In this document: positions 9,538-18,900 of the stretch, piece by piece
Position numbering within the stretch: the first letter of the stretch is position 1
Layout: every line of letters begins with the position of its first letter
From: Spirochaetota bacterium
Lineage (GTDB): Bacteria; Spirochaetota; UBA4802; UB4802
Direction of reading: 5' to 3'
Assembly (NCBI GenBank): GCA_040756435.1
Contig: JBFLZD010000014.1
Coordinates: 1 to 62,868 of the forward strand
Length of the DNA stretch: 62,868 bases
Notes under the pieces: model-generated
Told to the model about the DNA's origin: nothing
What the model saw: the letters and a program-made list of their open reading frames with translations, nothing else
Databases searched by the model: none
Made by a program: the position numbers and the translations under genes

Positions 9538-10152
9538 TCATATAACAGCAGTTTTCAACTCATCTCGCAATTTTATATAAAAAGGACGTTCGGGGGTTTT
9601 TAACTCAATCTTAAAAATTAGTATTTCAAGAATTTGGAATACAGTAAGAGTATTCACTGATATTGTATACGAAGCGCCTGTTTTTTGCGCAGATGCTATC
9701 ATGTCTTTGCATTCATCCAGACTACCAAAAAGGTTTACAAGCTTTTCAAATTCTTCGGAGGATAATGTTATTGTTTTTGTCGGTTTGTTTTTTTGATTGC
9801 TATCTTTCAAAAATTGCATGTACAGAGGGCTATTTTTCCAGTTTTTGATTATGCCTTCAGAACCACATACCGGGCATTTCCAGTTTATCTGGTTGGGGAC
9901 ATGAGTGATTAACACTGTAACAGTACCGGTGCAAGAGGGATTAGCTGTGAAAAGTTCACATTGTATATCAGTTACTATCGCTTCCCCTTTTATGAGATTT
10001 GCTGTTTTAAGTATAGCGGTTTGACAACGTTCAAAAAGCATTTTTTCAGCGTGTGGCAGATCATATTTAACATTGCCATAATGCAAAAAGTCATTTATAT
10101 CAATAATTATCCCCATATAAATATATGGGGATAATTGGGACATTTTTGTCAC
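9538..10152 (-). CDS. Hypothetical protein with a CPVC zinc-knuckle-like motif
   Basis: I do not recognise a family. Up to 204 residues. The most distinctive feature is WKCPVCGSEG near residue 92, a half zinc-ribbon, flanked by a Thr/Val-rich strand region and followed by a charged helical part. The C-terminal 40 residues are helical (LEILIFKIELK). No signal peptide. The start is uncertain: besides 10152, an ATG at 10116 (MGIIIDIND) would remove the first 12 residues, which are encoded by a CCCCATAT/ATATGGGG palindrome. It lies between the antitoxin remnant and the CoA-transferase, on the same strand as the latter, 31 bases downstream. Confidence 0.5.
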   Translation of the reverse strand: MTKMSQLSPYIYMGIIIDINDFLHYGNVKYDLPHAEKMLFERCQTAILKTANLIKGEAIVTDIQCELFTANPSCTGTVTVLITHVPNQINWKCPVCGSEGIIKNWKNSPLYMQFLKDSNQKNKPTKTITLSSEEFEKLVNLFGSLDECKDMIASAQKTGASYTISVNTLTVFQILEILIFKIELKTPERPFYIKLRDELKTAVI

Positions 10153-10183
10153 TAAATTTTTTACAAAAAATTATGTAAATCTT

Positions 10184-11545
10184 TTACAACCATTTGCGTT
10201 TTTTGGCTTCAAATTTTAATTCATCCCTGAAATCAGGATGGGCGATAGATATCAGTGCTTTTGCCCTTTCGTAAATACTTTTGTACTTCAAATAGGCAAC
10301 ACCATATTCGGTAACAACGTATTCCACGTCATTACGTGAGGTGGTGACTACTGTATTTTCAGGAAAACTAGGCATAATTTTGCTTTTTAGTTTACCATCC
10401 TTATCAGTGAATGTTGAGTTTATTGCCAGAATATTTTTTCCGTTTTTGGCAAATTTTGCTCCCAATATAAACTGTACCTGACCTCCAGTACCACTGTATT
10501 GCTTTGCACCAATGGATTCAGAGGCTACCTGCCCGGTTAGGTCAAGCATCAGCGCGTTGTTAATTGCTACAATATTATCATTTTTTGCAATATTGAGCGG
10601 ATTGTTGATAAACCCAATAAGTTTAAATTCAAAATCCTGATTGTTTTCTACGTAATCATAGAAATCTCTTGTTCCAACGCAAAATCCGGCAACAACCTTT
10701 CTACCCTGCATAAACGTACGCCTGGAACCATCAACAGCTCCACATTCTATAAGTTCTTTCATTGCTGGAGTTGCAACTTCTGAATATATGGAAAGATTCT
10801 TTTTATTCCTAAGATTATAGCCTATAGCATTTGGAAGCCCACCAAAACCCAATTGAACTGTTGCACCATCAGGGATCATTTCAGAAATATAATCAGCCAT
10901 TTTTTGTTCAGCATCAGTTATTTCAATATTTGGTATTTCAAAGATTGGTTCGTGGTGTTCAATGATATAATCAACTTCCGAAACATGGATTTTAAATTCA
11001 GGAGCTACGAGCCGTGGCATATATTTATTGACTTCAACGATAACATAATCAGCTTCCCGTATAGTATCTAAATCAAGAAATGATGCAAAGTTTGACCTGC
11101 ACATAAAACCGTCTTCATCGGGAGGTGTTACCCGTGCAACAGCAATGTTTAACCGAGAAGCTCTGCAGTAGTTAGCTGTTTCTCCCAGGTGGATTGGTAC
11201 ATACTGACATACTCCCCAGTCCATACATATACGCTCCATGGGACCAACGAAAACTGTTTCAAGGTAAAAACTTTCATGATTTTCCGGTTTCATGTAATCA
11301 AATAGCGCCATAGCATAGCCCATGCTGATACCAACATTTTTTATCTGACCTGCTCGTTTGCTTAAGGCACGGGAAAACTCATACGGAATACTTGTACCAC
11401 CACTCATGGCTATCCGGTCGCCTGATTTAATTAACGCCGCTGCCTGTTCTGCTGAGCAGAGTTTGTCTTCATATTCTTCTTGCCAGTTTGCATAATGCTT
11501 TTTGGATCGTAATTTCTGTACCACATTTCCTGTTACTGTATACAT
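10184..11545 (-). CDS. 4-hydroxybutyrate/acetyl-CoA CoA-transferase family protein
   Basis: At 453 residues it is full length for the acetyl-CoA hydrolase/transferase family. The catalytic glutamate that forms the enzyme-CoA thioester is Glu256 in YSEVATP. The preceding GFGGLPNAIG loop and the late GTGGQVQFILGA oxyanion-loop segment are both present. The closest functional type is the 4-hydroxybutyrate CoA-transferase, supported by a 4-hydroxybutyryl-CoA dehydratase 16 kb away in this window. Acetate, propionate or butyrate transferase activity cannot be excluded. A strong AAAGGAGG ribosome site sits before the ATG. It appears monocistronic or co-transcribed with the small gene downstream. 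Confidence 0.82.
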   Translation of the reverse strand: MYTVTGNVVQKLRSKKHYANWQEEYEDKLCSAEQAAALIKSGDRIAMSGGTSIPYEFSRALSKRAGQIKNVGISMGYAMALFDYMKPENHESFYLETVFVGPMERICMDWGVCQYVPIHLGETANYCRASRLNIAVARVTPPDEDGFMCRSNFASFLDLDTIREADYVIVEVNKYMPRLVAPEFKIHVSEVDYIIEHHEPIFEIPNIEITDAEQKMADYISEMIPDGATVQLGFGGLPNAIGYNLRNKKNLSIYSEVATPAMKELIECGAVDGSRRTFMQGRKVVAGFCVGTRDFYDYVENNQDFEFKLIGFINNPLNIAKNDNIVAINNALMLDLTGQVASESIGAKQYSGTGGQVQFILGAKFAKNGKNILAINSTFTDKDGKLKSKIMPSFPENTVVTTSRNDVEYVVTEYGVAYLKYKSIYERAKALISIAHPDFRDELKFEAKKRKWL

Positions 11546-11916
11546 AAGTCCTCCTTTGAAATAGAATATATTGATTCCACCCCAGCACCTTGCCTTATTT
11601 TGTAAGGAAAGTTAAAGATATTAATGCTGAGGATGGAAATATATACAATAGTTTGCCTGGCCACCCTTCGGCATGTGGTTGGTGAGCCTGCCGAACCGCT
11701 CAGGGACCACTCTTCAATAAATTCAGTGATCCAATAATATATTAGTTTATATATATTTATTTAAATAGAAAAGTCTGATAATGTAGATATTGGTGTAATG
11801 AAAAGTGGAATTTTATTAGCTTGAAAGTATGCATGGTAATGTGGTTATCTTTACCACAAAATATAATAGGGAATGAAAAAGAGTTTACATGTTTTATATC
11901 ACATATAGTTGTAAAT
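11546..11916. other. Intergenic region with a dispersed hairpin repeat
   Basis: 370 bases upstream of the CoA-transferase and downstream of the response regulator. Apart from the hairpin repeat at 11661-11710 and the ribosome site at its left edge it is AT-rich and has no protein-like open frame. Confidence 0.5.
11661..11710. repeat. GC-rich dispersed hairpin element
   Basis: A GC-rich island in AT-rich sequence. TTCGGCA pairs with TGCCGAA around a GTGGTTGGTGAGCC centre, and outer CCACCC/GGGACCAC arms add to the stem. A related module (TTCGACAAGTGGTTGCTGAG, closed by TCGAAG) lies inside the repeat at 55311-55573, so this appears to be a short relative of that family. Confidence 0.65.
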
Positions 11917-12582
11917 TTATTTCTGCATCCATTGCATGGCATACCTATTGAGTTCGGCATTGTTCTGCAGATTCAGCTTTTCCTTAATCCGTTCACGATA
12001 GGTAGAAATAGTATTGGTGCTTACTGACAAAACCCTGGCAATATTTTTGTTTGTCATCCCCTTTGCTATGAGGTTAAATACTTCAAATTCCCTTTCACTT
12101 AATTTTTCAATAGGTGAAGAACCAATATTTTGACCTCCTGCTACAGAACGCTCTAGAAAGTAATCAATCATGGTATCGCATATATAGATTTTACCCTGTA
12201 ACACCCTTCGGATTGCATCAATTACCTTGCTGGTGGCTTCGCGTTTGGTGATATACCCGCGTGCTCCAGCTTTAAAGACACGTTCAGCAAAGATAAGTTC
12301 CTCATGCATGGAAAGGATAAGCACTGGAATTGATGGATAGGATTTTTTTATTTCCTTGGTAAGCTCAATACCACAACTGTCTTTGAGTGTTATATCAACA
12401 ATTATACAATCAGGTTGATTGTTTTTTAAATATTTCAGGCAATCTTCAGCATTTTCACATCCGCCCACAACAAACATATCGTCTTCCTTGTTTATAAGCT
12501 GAGTAATCCCATCACGAAAAATTGGATGGTCTTCAACTATGAATATTTTATACCGCTTATTGCTTTGCATTGGTCCCTTCAT
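11917..12582 (-). CDS. NarL/LuxR-family response regulator
   Basis: 221 residues: a receiver domain with the acidic pair in VEDHP and the phospho-acceptor Asp63 in IVDITLKD, then a LuxR-type helix-turn-helix (LSEREFEVFNLIAKGMTNKN, residues about 155-215). The start at 12582 is chosen because GGGAGG lies 8 bases upstream. An upstream ATG at 12600 has no comparable site. The gene overlaps the kinase gene by 26 bases, so the two form a coupled two-component pair. It is expected to bind DNA as a phosphorylated dimer. No target can be read from the sequence, though the CoA-transferase gene lies immediately downstream on the same strand. Confidence 0.92.
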   Translation of the reverse strand: MKGPMQSNKRYKIFIVEDHPIFRDGITQLINKEDDMFVVGGCENAEDCLKYLKNNQPDCIIVDITLKDSCGIELTKEIKKSYPSIPVLILSMHEELIFAERVFKAGARGYITKREATSKVIDAIRRVLQGKIYICDTMIDYFLERSVAGGQNIGSSPIEKLSEREFEVFNLIAKGMTNKNIARVLSVSTNTISTYRERIKEKLNLQNNAELNRYAMQWMQK

Positions 12583-14803
12583 ATAAAATCCTCCCATCAT
12601 TAGTTATTCTTTCCAGAGGGATTTTTACAGTGATGATAGTTCCTGAAGGCTTATTATTCTGAATCTGAATTGTACCATCAATTATTTCAGCACGATATTT
12701 CATGATTTTAAGGCCCATTCCTCCTGTGTTATCATCCTCAGATATCCTTTGCTTTTTTATTCCTTTTCCATTGTCTTCAATGGAGAGCACAAGGTAATTT
12801 TCCTGTTTATGTAACTTTATGATGATTAAGCTACCTTCAGAATATTTTGCTGCATTAAAGCTTGCTTCCTGTGCAATGTAGTAAAGATTTGAAGCAACAT
12901 TGGGGTCCTGCATAACAACCGACTTATCAAAATAAAATTTTCCTTCTATTCCATACAGGTTTTTAATTAGTTTAAGCAGATTTATGATAGGGGATTGTAT
13001 ACCTGTTGATTCTAAGTCAATAGGGCATAACCCTTTGGCAAGCCGGTGTGTCTTGGTAATAGCTTTATGTATGAGTGTGGCAATTTTATCAGCTTGCTCT
13101 GCTTCAGGAAGCTGTAGGCTTTTAAGACGCATGGAAAGTACCTTGGTTAAGGCTTCTATACCAATGAGGTGCGGGTTAAGGTCATCGTGCAGATCCCTGC
13201 TTACCTGCTGCCTGATCCTTTCTGAAATGGCAATAATCTCTTTTTCTAATTTTTTGCGTTCAGTAATGTTCCGTGCAACAACAAGCATTCCAGGACTATC
13301 GCCATTAAGTTTTATGGGACTTGATATGGATTCAAGCTGAATCAGCTCACCCTGGCTATTGAAAACTTCAACACGGTTTTTAAAGCTTGTATTATTTTTT
13401 ATTGCTTCTTCTATTGCCTGCCATGGAGGGCGGGTTTCGCTTGTGCGGTGAAGCAGGTCGTTAATATTAATTTTTCTTGCATTTAAATCACCCCTTTCAA
13501 TGCCAAATGTTTGATGCCCTGATTCATTCATATAATGGATAAAGCCACTTTCGTCATAGATAATGATAATATCTCTGGCATTTTCAGCTACAAGGCGATA
13601 GCGTTCTTCGCTTGCCATGAGAGCATCCTGGGCATTTTTTATCTGGGTTATATCATTGAAGAAAAGAAGTACTGCAGGTTTTTGGCACCACATGGTAAGC
13701 ACCGAATTTACATGAAACCAGCGCTCCATGCTGTGAGTATCAATAATTTTAATAGGGAAAAGTGTATATTTTTCTTTTCCTTCAATTCTGTATTTATATT
13801 CATTGCGGACGATTTCTTTAAAATCTGGATGAACAAGTTTATAGAATTTTTTATTTAAAAGCTGCTCCTCGGTATACCCTGTTATTTCACATAATTTGGG
13901 GTTAACATAGCGTACAAGCTCATCCTGTATAATGGCAATTGCTTCCTTGCTGTTTTCAACAAGGAGGCGATAGTTATGCTGAGTAGCCATCAGTATTTCT
14001 TCAGCTTCCTGCAGTTCAGTCAGGTCAATGATGGAAGCTACGCTTTTCTTTGTTCCCGGTATCATGGTGATTGTCATAAAAACATTGTGATACCTGCCAG
14101 TTTTATCAATAAGCCTGAACTCATAATTATTGGGGAGTAAGTCGCCAGTGCGGCGCAATTCGTGATTTTTTTCTAAAATCCAGCGGTCTTCAGGCGCTAC
14201 AAAATGTGGCCATTTTATTTTGCCTTCTATCTCATTACGGGTATATCCTGATATCTTTTCGCATTCACCATTAACCAGTGATATTGTTTTATCTTCTTCT
14301 ATGAAGAGCATTGCCGTGCCAGTTGATTCAAAGATTGTTTTATACTGCAACTCGGTTTTTTTCAGGCTTTCTTCAGCTTTTTTTCGGTTTTTAATATCCT
14401 TGAAGAAGAAAATAACACCATCTCTGCCTTCAAAGTTAAGGTACGTTGAGGATATTTCAATGTCGATGCTTTCCCCGTCACAGGCTATAATTTTATCTTC
14501 ACTTGAGATGTAGCTTTTGGGGTTTTTAAGAACAAGTGATATTACTTTTCGCAATTCGTTGTGGCTTTGTGGTTGCAAAAAGCTGTATACACTTCTGCCT
14601 ATGACATCATCAGGCTTAGTGGCTTTTAACAGAGAAAGTGCAGTAGTGTTGGCAAATACTATGGTTTCATCAACATACACAAAGATTGCTTCAGGGAACA
14701 GATTAACGATATCTTTAAAGCTATTATGTGCTATAGGTTGTTTTAAACAGTCAGTATTCATGATAGTGTATGTATACATCATTTGGTATGTGCTGTAATA
14801 CAT
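12557..14803 (-). CDS. Multi-PAS sensor histidine kinase (HisKA_3 type)
   Basis: Up to 748 residues with no membrane segment, so cytoplasmic. Four PAS domains follow one another (about residues 25-140, 145-265, 270-390 and 395-510), each ending with the typical ITE/LTELQEA-type linker. The dimerisation/phospho-acceptor domain is of the NarX type with His539 in SRDLHDDLNPH. The ATP-binding domain shows DNGKGI and GGMGLKIMKYRA. PAS domains usually sense redox, oxygen, light or small ligands. No heme or flavin residues can be assigned here. An internal start at 14761 (MNTDCLKQ) is equally plausible. Its partner is the overlapping LuxR regulator. Confidence 0.92.
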   Translation of the reverse strand: MYYSTYQMMYTYTIMNTDCLKQPIAHNSFKDIVNLFPEAIFVYVDETIVFANTTALSLLKATKPDDVIGRSVYSFLQPQSHNELRKVISLVLKNPKSYISSEDKIIACDGESIDIEISSTYLNFEGRDGVIFFFKDIKNRKKAEESLKKTELQYKTIFESTGTAMLFIEEDKTISLVNGECEKISGYTRNEIEGKIKWPHFVAPEDRWILEKNHELRRTGDLLPNNYEFRLIDKTGRYHNVFMTITMIPGTKKSVASIIDLTELQEAEEILMATQHNYRLLVENSKEAIAIIQDELVRYVNPKLCEITGYTEEQLLNKKFYKLVHPDFKEIVRNEYKYRIEGKEKYTLFPIKIIDTHSMERWFHVNSVLTMWCQKPAVLLFFNDITQIKNAQDALMASEERYRLVAENARDIIIIYDESGFIHYMNESGHQTFGIERGDLNARKININDLLHRTSETRPPWQAIEEAIKNNTSFKNRVEVFNSQGELIQLESISSPIKLNGDSPGMLVVARNITERKKLEKEIIAISERIRQQVSRDLHDDLNPHLIGIEALTKVLSMRLKSLQLPEAEQADKIATLIHKAITKTHRLAKGLCPIDLESTGIQSPIINLLKLIKNLYGIEGKFYFDKSVVMQDPNVASNLYYIAQEASFNAAKYSEGSLIIIKLHKQENYLVLSIEDNGKGIKKQRISEDDNTGGMGLKIMKYRAEIIDGTIQIQNNKPSGTIITVKIPLERITNDGRILYEGTNAKQ

Positions 14804-14915
14804 ATTATGTAAGACTTTATATTTTATGTCAAGTAAAAGTTTAAATATAATATATTTTATATATGTATATAGTAAATATGTTCATATATTATTCAAATGA
14901 TATTGATAAGATGCT

Positions 14916-15101
14916 TTATAAAGTATGCAGGGGGTCAGAGCCAAAGTTTAGTATTGTTTGCGGCAATTGTATGACCTTAATGTTTGGGCGATAGTTACTG
15001 AGACAAAATGCCTGCAATGTAGCAGGTGCAGTGGGGATATTGCCAGCAATGTAGTTATAGCCGTGATCAAGTAGCGGAAGTTGTACAAATACGATGTTCA
15101 T
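14916..15101 (-). pseudogene. Truncated copy of radical SAM gene 5' end
   Basis: Translation from the ATG at 15101 (MNIVFVQLPLLDHGYNYIAG) follows the intact gene at 7428-9317 for about 57 codons. The homology then stops at a CAGGGGGTCAGAG word and the frame closes at 14916. It lacks the radical SAM core and is a non-functional fragment carried by the duplicated segment. Confidence 0.85.
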
Positions 15102-15282
15102 GATGGCATGATAAAAATAATACAGAAAATATAGCAATGCTTTTCTATTCATTTATGCATACTGGGTGCGCTTGCACAGGTTTGCGTACAACTTTTTTTT
15201 GGTAGCTTTAAATATTACAACAAGCATGTGAGTGGTAGTTATGTACATAAAATATGCTTATATTGATACAATAATAAAATAT

Positions 15283-15311
15283 TTGACGACAGTTGTAATA
15301 TGTATTAAATT
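15283..15311 (+). promoter_or_regulatory. Predicted promoter of the VapBC-like operon
   Basis: TTGACG at 15283-15288 and TAAATT at 15306-15311 are separated by 17 bases, a standard sigma70-type arrangement. The -10 box runs directly into the palindrome at 15310-15332, so repressor binding there would block transcription. Confidence 0.5.
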
Positions 15312-15332
15312 GATATCATTAAATGATATCAA
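15310..15332. promoter_or_regulatory. Perfect palindromic operator before antitoxin gene
   Basis: TTGATATCATT and AATGATATCAA are perfect 11-base inverted arms around a single A. Each arm also contains the self-complementary octamer TGATATCA, giving two half-sites 13 bases apart. It lies between the -10 box and the AGAGG ribosome site. Ribbon-helix-helix antitoxins of this type autorepress by binding such repeats. Confidence 0.65.
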
Positions 15333-15343
15333 GAGGTAAAAAA

Positions 15344-15595
15344 ATGATACAGATAGTTATAAGAAATTTGTCGCAAAAAACCTATGAACAGCTCAAGATG
15401 CTTGCAAATAAAAATAAAACAAGTATAAACAAAACCATAATTGCTTTATTACATAAATCGCTTGGTATTGATGACACTACAAAAAAGATAAGAGATTTAA
15501 GCGATATTGCAGGAAAATGGAGTGAAGATGAATTTAATGAATTTATGACAAATATAAAGGTATTGGATGCTATTGATGAAGAGGTATGGAAGTGA
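15344..15595 (+). CDS. VapB/FitA-like ribbon-helix-helix antitoxin
   Basis: 83 residues from the ATG at 15344, chosen because AGAGG lies 7 bases upstream. The N-terminal strand IQIVIRNLSQKTYEQLK and helices NKTSINKTIIALLHKSLG match the FitA-like ribbon-helix-helix fold (about residues 2-45). The acidic C-terminal half (KWSEDEFNEF) is the usual toxin-binding tail. The gene overlaps the toxin gene by 10 bases. It should neutralise the PIN-domain toxin and repress its own promoter through the adjacent palindrome. A decayed copy lies at 9396-9491. Confidence 0.88.
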   Translation: MIQIVIRNLSQKTYEQLKMLANKNKTSINKTIIALLHKSLGIDDTTKKIRDLSDIAGKWSEDEFNEFMTNIKVLDAIDEEVWK

Positions 15596-15975
15596 AAGTG
15601 TGTATTGATACGAACATTTATGCATATATGTGTAGGGGTAATGCAGAAATAATAGAATTATTGGAAACAGCTAATGAAATAATTATGCCTGTAGTAGTAA
15701 TAGGTGAATTGTTTGCATGGTTTTATCAGGGGAGAAGATATAAACAAAATATTGCTTTGCTAAATTCGTTTCTTGGAAAAACAGGGGTTACGGTTGTATC
15801 TATTGATAAAGATATTGCAGAACGTTATGGTGCAATAGTAAAAGATTTGAAAAACAATGGTACTCCAATACCAACTAATGACATTTGGATAGCAGCAACC
15901 GCTATGCAGACAGGATCAAAGCTTTTTACAAAAGATGAACATTTTAAACTGGTTCCAGGTATTTTGTTGGTGTAA
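15586..15975 (+). CDS. PIN-domain ribonuclease toxin (VapC-like)
   Basis: 129 residues, full length for VapC. The acidic metal-binding residues of the PIN fold are all visible: Asp8 (CIDTNIYAY), Glu41 (GELFAW), Asp99 (PTNDIWIAATA) and Asp117 (TKDEHF). The family cleaves RNA, commonly tRNA or rRNA, when the antitoxin is degraded. It is expressed from the antitoxin promoter through a 10-base overlap. Only this copy of the locus is intact. Confidence 0.92.
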   Translation: MEVKVCIDTNIYAYMCRGNAEIIELLETANEIIMPVVVIGELFAWFYQGRRYKQNIALLNSFLGKTGVTVVSIDKDIAERYGAIVKDLKNNGTPIPTNDIWIAATAMQTGSKLFTKDEHFKLVPGILLV

Positions 15976-15988
15976 AAAAATAATTATA

Positions 15989-18900
15989 TTAATTACTATT
16001 TATATCATAATAAATATCCTGTTTGTTATTACGCCTGTCATACCACAGGAATATACCGCCATAGGGGGTGCCTCCATCATTGAAAAAGGCAGCTTTTAAC
16101 CCAAGGTAGGGTTTATACCATATATTGGTAAACCCAATAAGAATGCCATCAAAATCGGTTCCAGCACCTGGGTCTGCATCCCATCGTCGTGTTCCTAAAG
16201 AATCGATTGCCTGTGACATTATAGCATATCCAAGTTGTGGCAGATAGCGCTCATCAACCCAGCTTATAATAGCACCACCATTCCCATCAGGTACAATATT
16301 TAGATTGGATGTGTATGCCCAGGGGGTCAGAGCAACAATAGTTGTTTCGCCAAAAGCCACGGCACCTGCTCCTGTATAACCTTGAGCAAAAATCTGGCTG
16401 GAATTGGTAGTCTTGTTGTAGGTAACTATCACACCAGTACCAGATCTACACATTGCTGCATCAACAACATTGTTAATAGTGTTAGTCCAGGAAATAGCCA
16501 TACCTGATGATATTCTTCGTACAAATATATCATTTGCAATCTTGTATAAAATAAACATTCCACCAGCATCATCAGAAAAAGCATTAAGTAAGGTTGCATT
16601 TGCAGGAGTAACCAGTACACCAAGGCCACCATTAGCTGCATTATCAGCAGCATTAACCACACCAGCCCCATTTATGCGCTTTGCGTAATAGGTATACGTT
16701 GGGCCTGCACCACTCTGGTAAAGAGCAATAGCGCCGGTATTGGTGCTTGTATAACCGGAGGTTATTAGCTTCACGTTTGCCTGAGTTCCCGCTGCACCAC
16801 AGATAGTAAATTCGTTTAAATAGGTGGTTCCATCCCTAAGACGGATGACCTTACCATAAATATCTCCTGCACGTTCATAGGCAACAAGCACTCGTGGCTG
16901 AATAATGACGTAACGGTGACCGGCAGTTGTCATTATGTTATTATTCAGTGTAAGCTGAGTTGCTGAGTTCACCGCAGTTACATAGGCGCTTGTGCCGGCA
17001 TCAAGATTGTGAACAATGTCACCAACTTGAACAGGGCCGTTTGCCGAAGTAAAATTGGCATTGGTATCGGTAAATGGATTCCCTGTTGTAGTAACAGTGC
17101 CCGTTTCAATGAGAGGTTCGTTACTTGCAAATACAATAAAATAATCGCCTACTGTTACTATATTTTTATTTAATGTAAGTGTATCATTGTCATCAACACT
17201 GGTTACCACTGCATACAGATTGTCAGTGATATTATATACAAGATCCCCTTTTTTGACAAGGCCAGAAAACCCAAAGGATTTTGAAGTTGAAACAAGCTGA
17301 TTGGCAACAGTGGATGTAGCCTGACCCAAAACAAGAATGGGCTCAGCTGAATTTAAAAATCTCAATATCCAGTAAAATTGATTATTGGACATGATACTAT
17401 CTACAAGACCCAATGCACCAGCTGTACGGTAAGTGATATCATTAACCCTTGAGTCATTATTTGTGGTAAGGTTAACTACAATATCATTATTAGCTACAGC
17501 TGATAAATCAACTCCATCATCATAGAGTGGGTTTGTACGAGGTGTATCTGCAGTTCCACCAGTGACATAGTTGTATAGGGTTACCGTTTCGCCATTGCTG
17601 ATTAACCCTGATGGATTAAATTGGATGGTATAAAAGCTCACTGCTGAAGGAACATGTGTCCAACAGTATTGCCCATTCCAGATGGAGTAATTTTCGCCTG
17701 AATTTGGGAAAATATCATTAGCCAGTGTTAAAGTATAGTTATTATCAATTGTAATAGCATAAGAATATAAGGATGATGTTGTGTTTTGTACTAATGCATA
17801 AACATATACAGTTGAAAGCCAACTTGGGAAACTCCAGAAATCAATTAATTGATTTGTATTTGTAAAATCATTATCACCCGAATCAGCCAAAACCAGACCA
17901 GAAAGATTTATAGCAGATGCATTTGCAGTAACATATCCCCAGTTAGTCCCGTCAGTAATAAGGTCATTTGTTCCCCAGCCTGCTATATTAACACCATGGT
18001 CGGTATATGCGTTATTGCCTGCGTTGCTGTAGGTGGTTTGTGTTTGTGTGACAGCTGTGGCAGTATTGACAACATGATTGGTGGCAGTAAAACTGGTGGT
18101 GGAGGTGTTGTCGGCAATCCAGTAGTTTTCAGTTGCAGTGACAACACCTGCAGCAGTTCCTATGACATGCCGGTAATTTTGTCCTGCTATGTTAATTGTG
18201 GTGTGATTATACGACCCATCGATTATATGGTTACCTGTGGCAGCCACACTTAAATCAACATCGTAATCAAAGAAATAATTTCCCCATGGTATGTTCATTT
18301 CGGTTGTATTTGGCACAGCACCAACAGGTACTACCTTTGTTACAAAACCTGCACTCACATTATTTGCTGCCTGATCGCCCCACAGCATGGTTACCGCCGG
18401 GTTGGTGCCAGTGGAAATATTTAATCCTGTGGCAGCAGCATTTGCACCAAATACGGTATCAAATGCAAGCGCTCCTGCATTGTTATAAATGCGTTTTATA
18501 TAAATATTTGTTCCATCACCTAACGTTACAAAGCAGTAGCCTAAAAAGTCAGGAAATAATCCAAGTACCGTTCGGTTGTTGGAATCCACGGCCGTTCCAT
18601 CTGCACCCCAGCGTTTTGTTGGAGCAGCATCATTGTCAATAAATGAAGCATATACAGAACCATCAGGGTCTTTCCATGCAAAAAATGCTGAGCCATCCTG
18701 CGTAGCAAGTATTTGATTTTGAGCGATAGTTACCAATGACTTATCACCTGCTGTATCAGTTACCGGATCATCATCAGATGTTCCAGCATTATCTGCAGTG
18801 ATAAAACTTCCCGTGGCTGTTACTGGCCCTGGATATTGAATCCTGAAATAGTATTTTGTTGTCCGTGTTAAACCTGTGATTGTTACCTGATGCACGGTGC

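Larger units (their letters stand above)
14928..15547. repeat. Duplicated segment, copy B
   Basis: Partner of 9144-9491. It contains the truncated radical SAM 5' end (14928-15180), then about 280 bases absent from copy A (the toxin-antitoxin promoter, operator and N-terminal half of the antitoxin), then the shared antitoxin block (15461-15547). Its left boundary falls exactly at the word GGGGTCAGAGCC. Confidence 0.88.

Noticed and set aside
10119-10138. CCCCATAT/ATATGGGG palindrome at the start of the 9538-10152 gene as a terminator
   Set aside because: It lies within the 5' coding part (or leader) of that gene without a T run, so an operator or chance is more likely.
15100-15180. Whether the truncated radical SAM copy could still be a functional small protein
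   Set aside because: It keeps only the first part of the cobalamin-like domain and ends by fusion with unrelated sequence, with no ribosome site of its own.
17849-18642. Open frames opposite the large lipoprotein gene
   Set aside because: Low-complexity His/Leu/Cys translations caused by the Thr/Asn-rich repeats on the coding strand.
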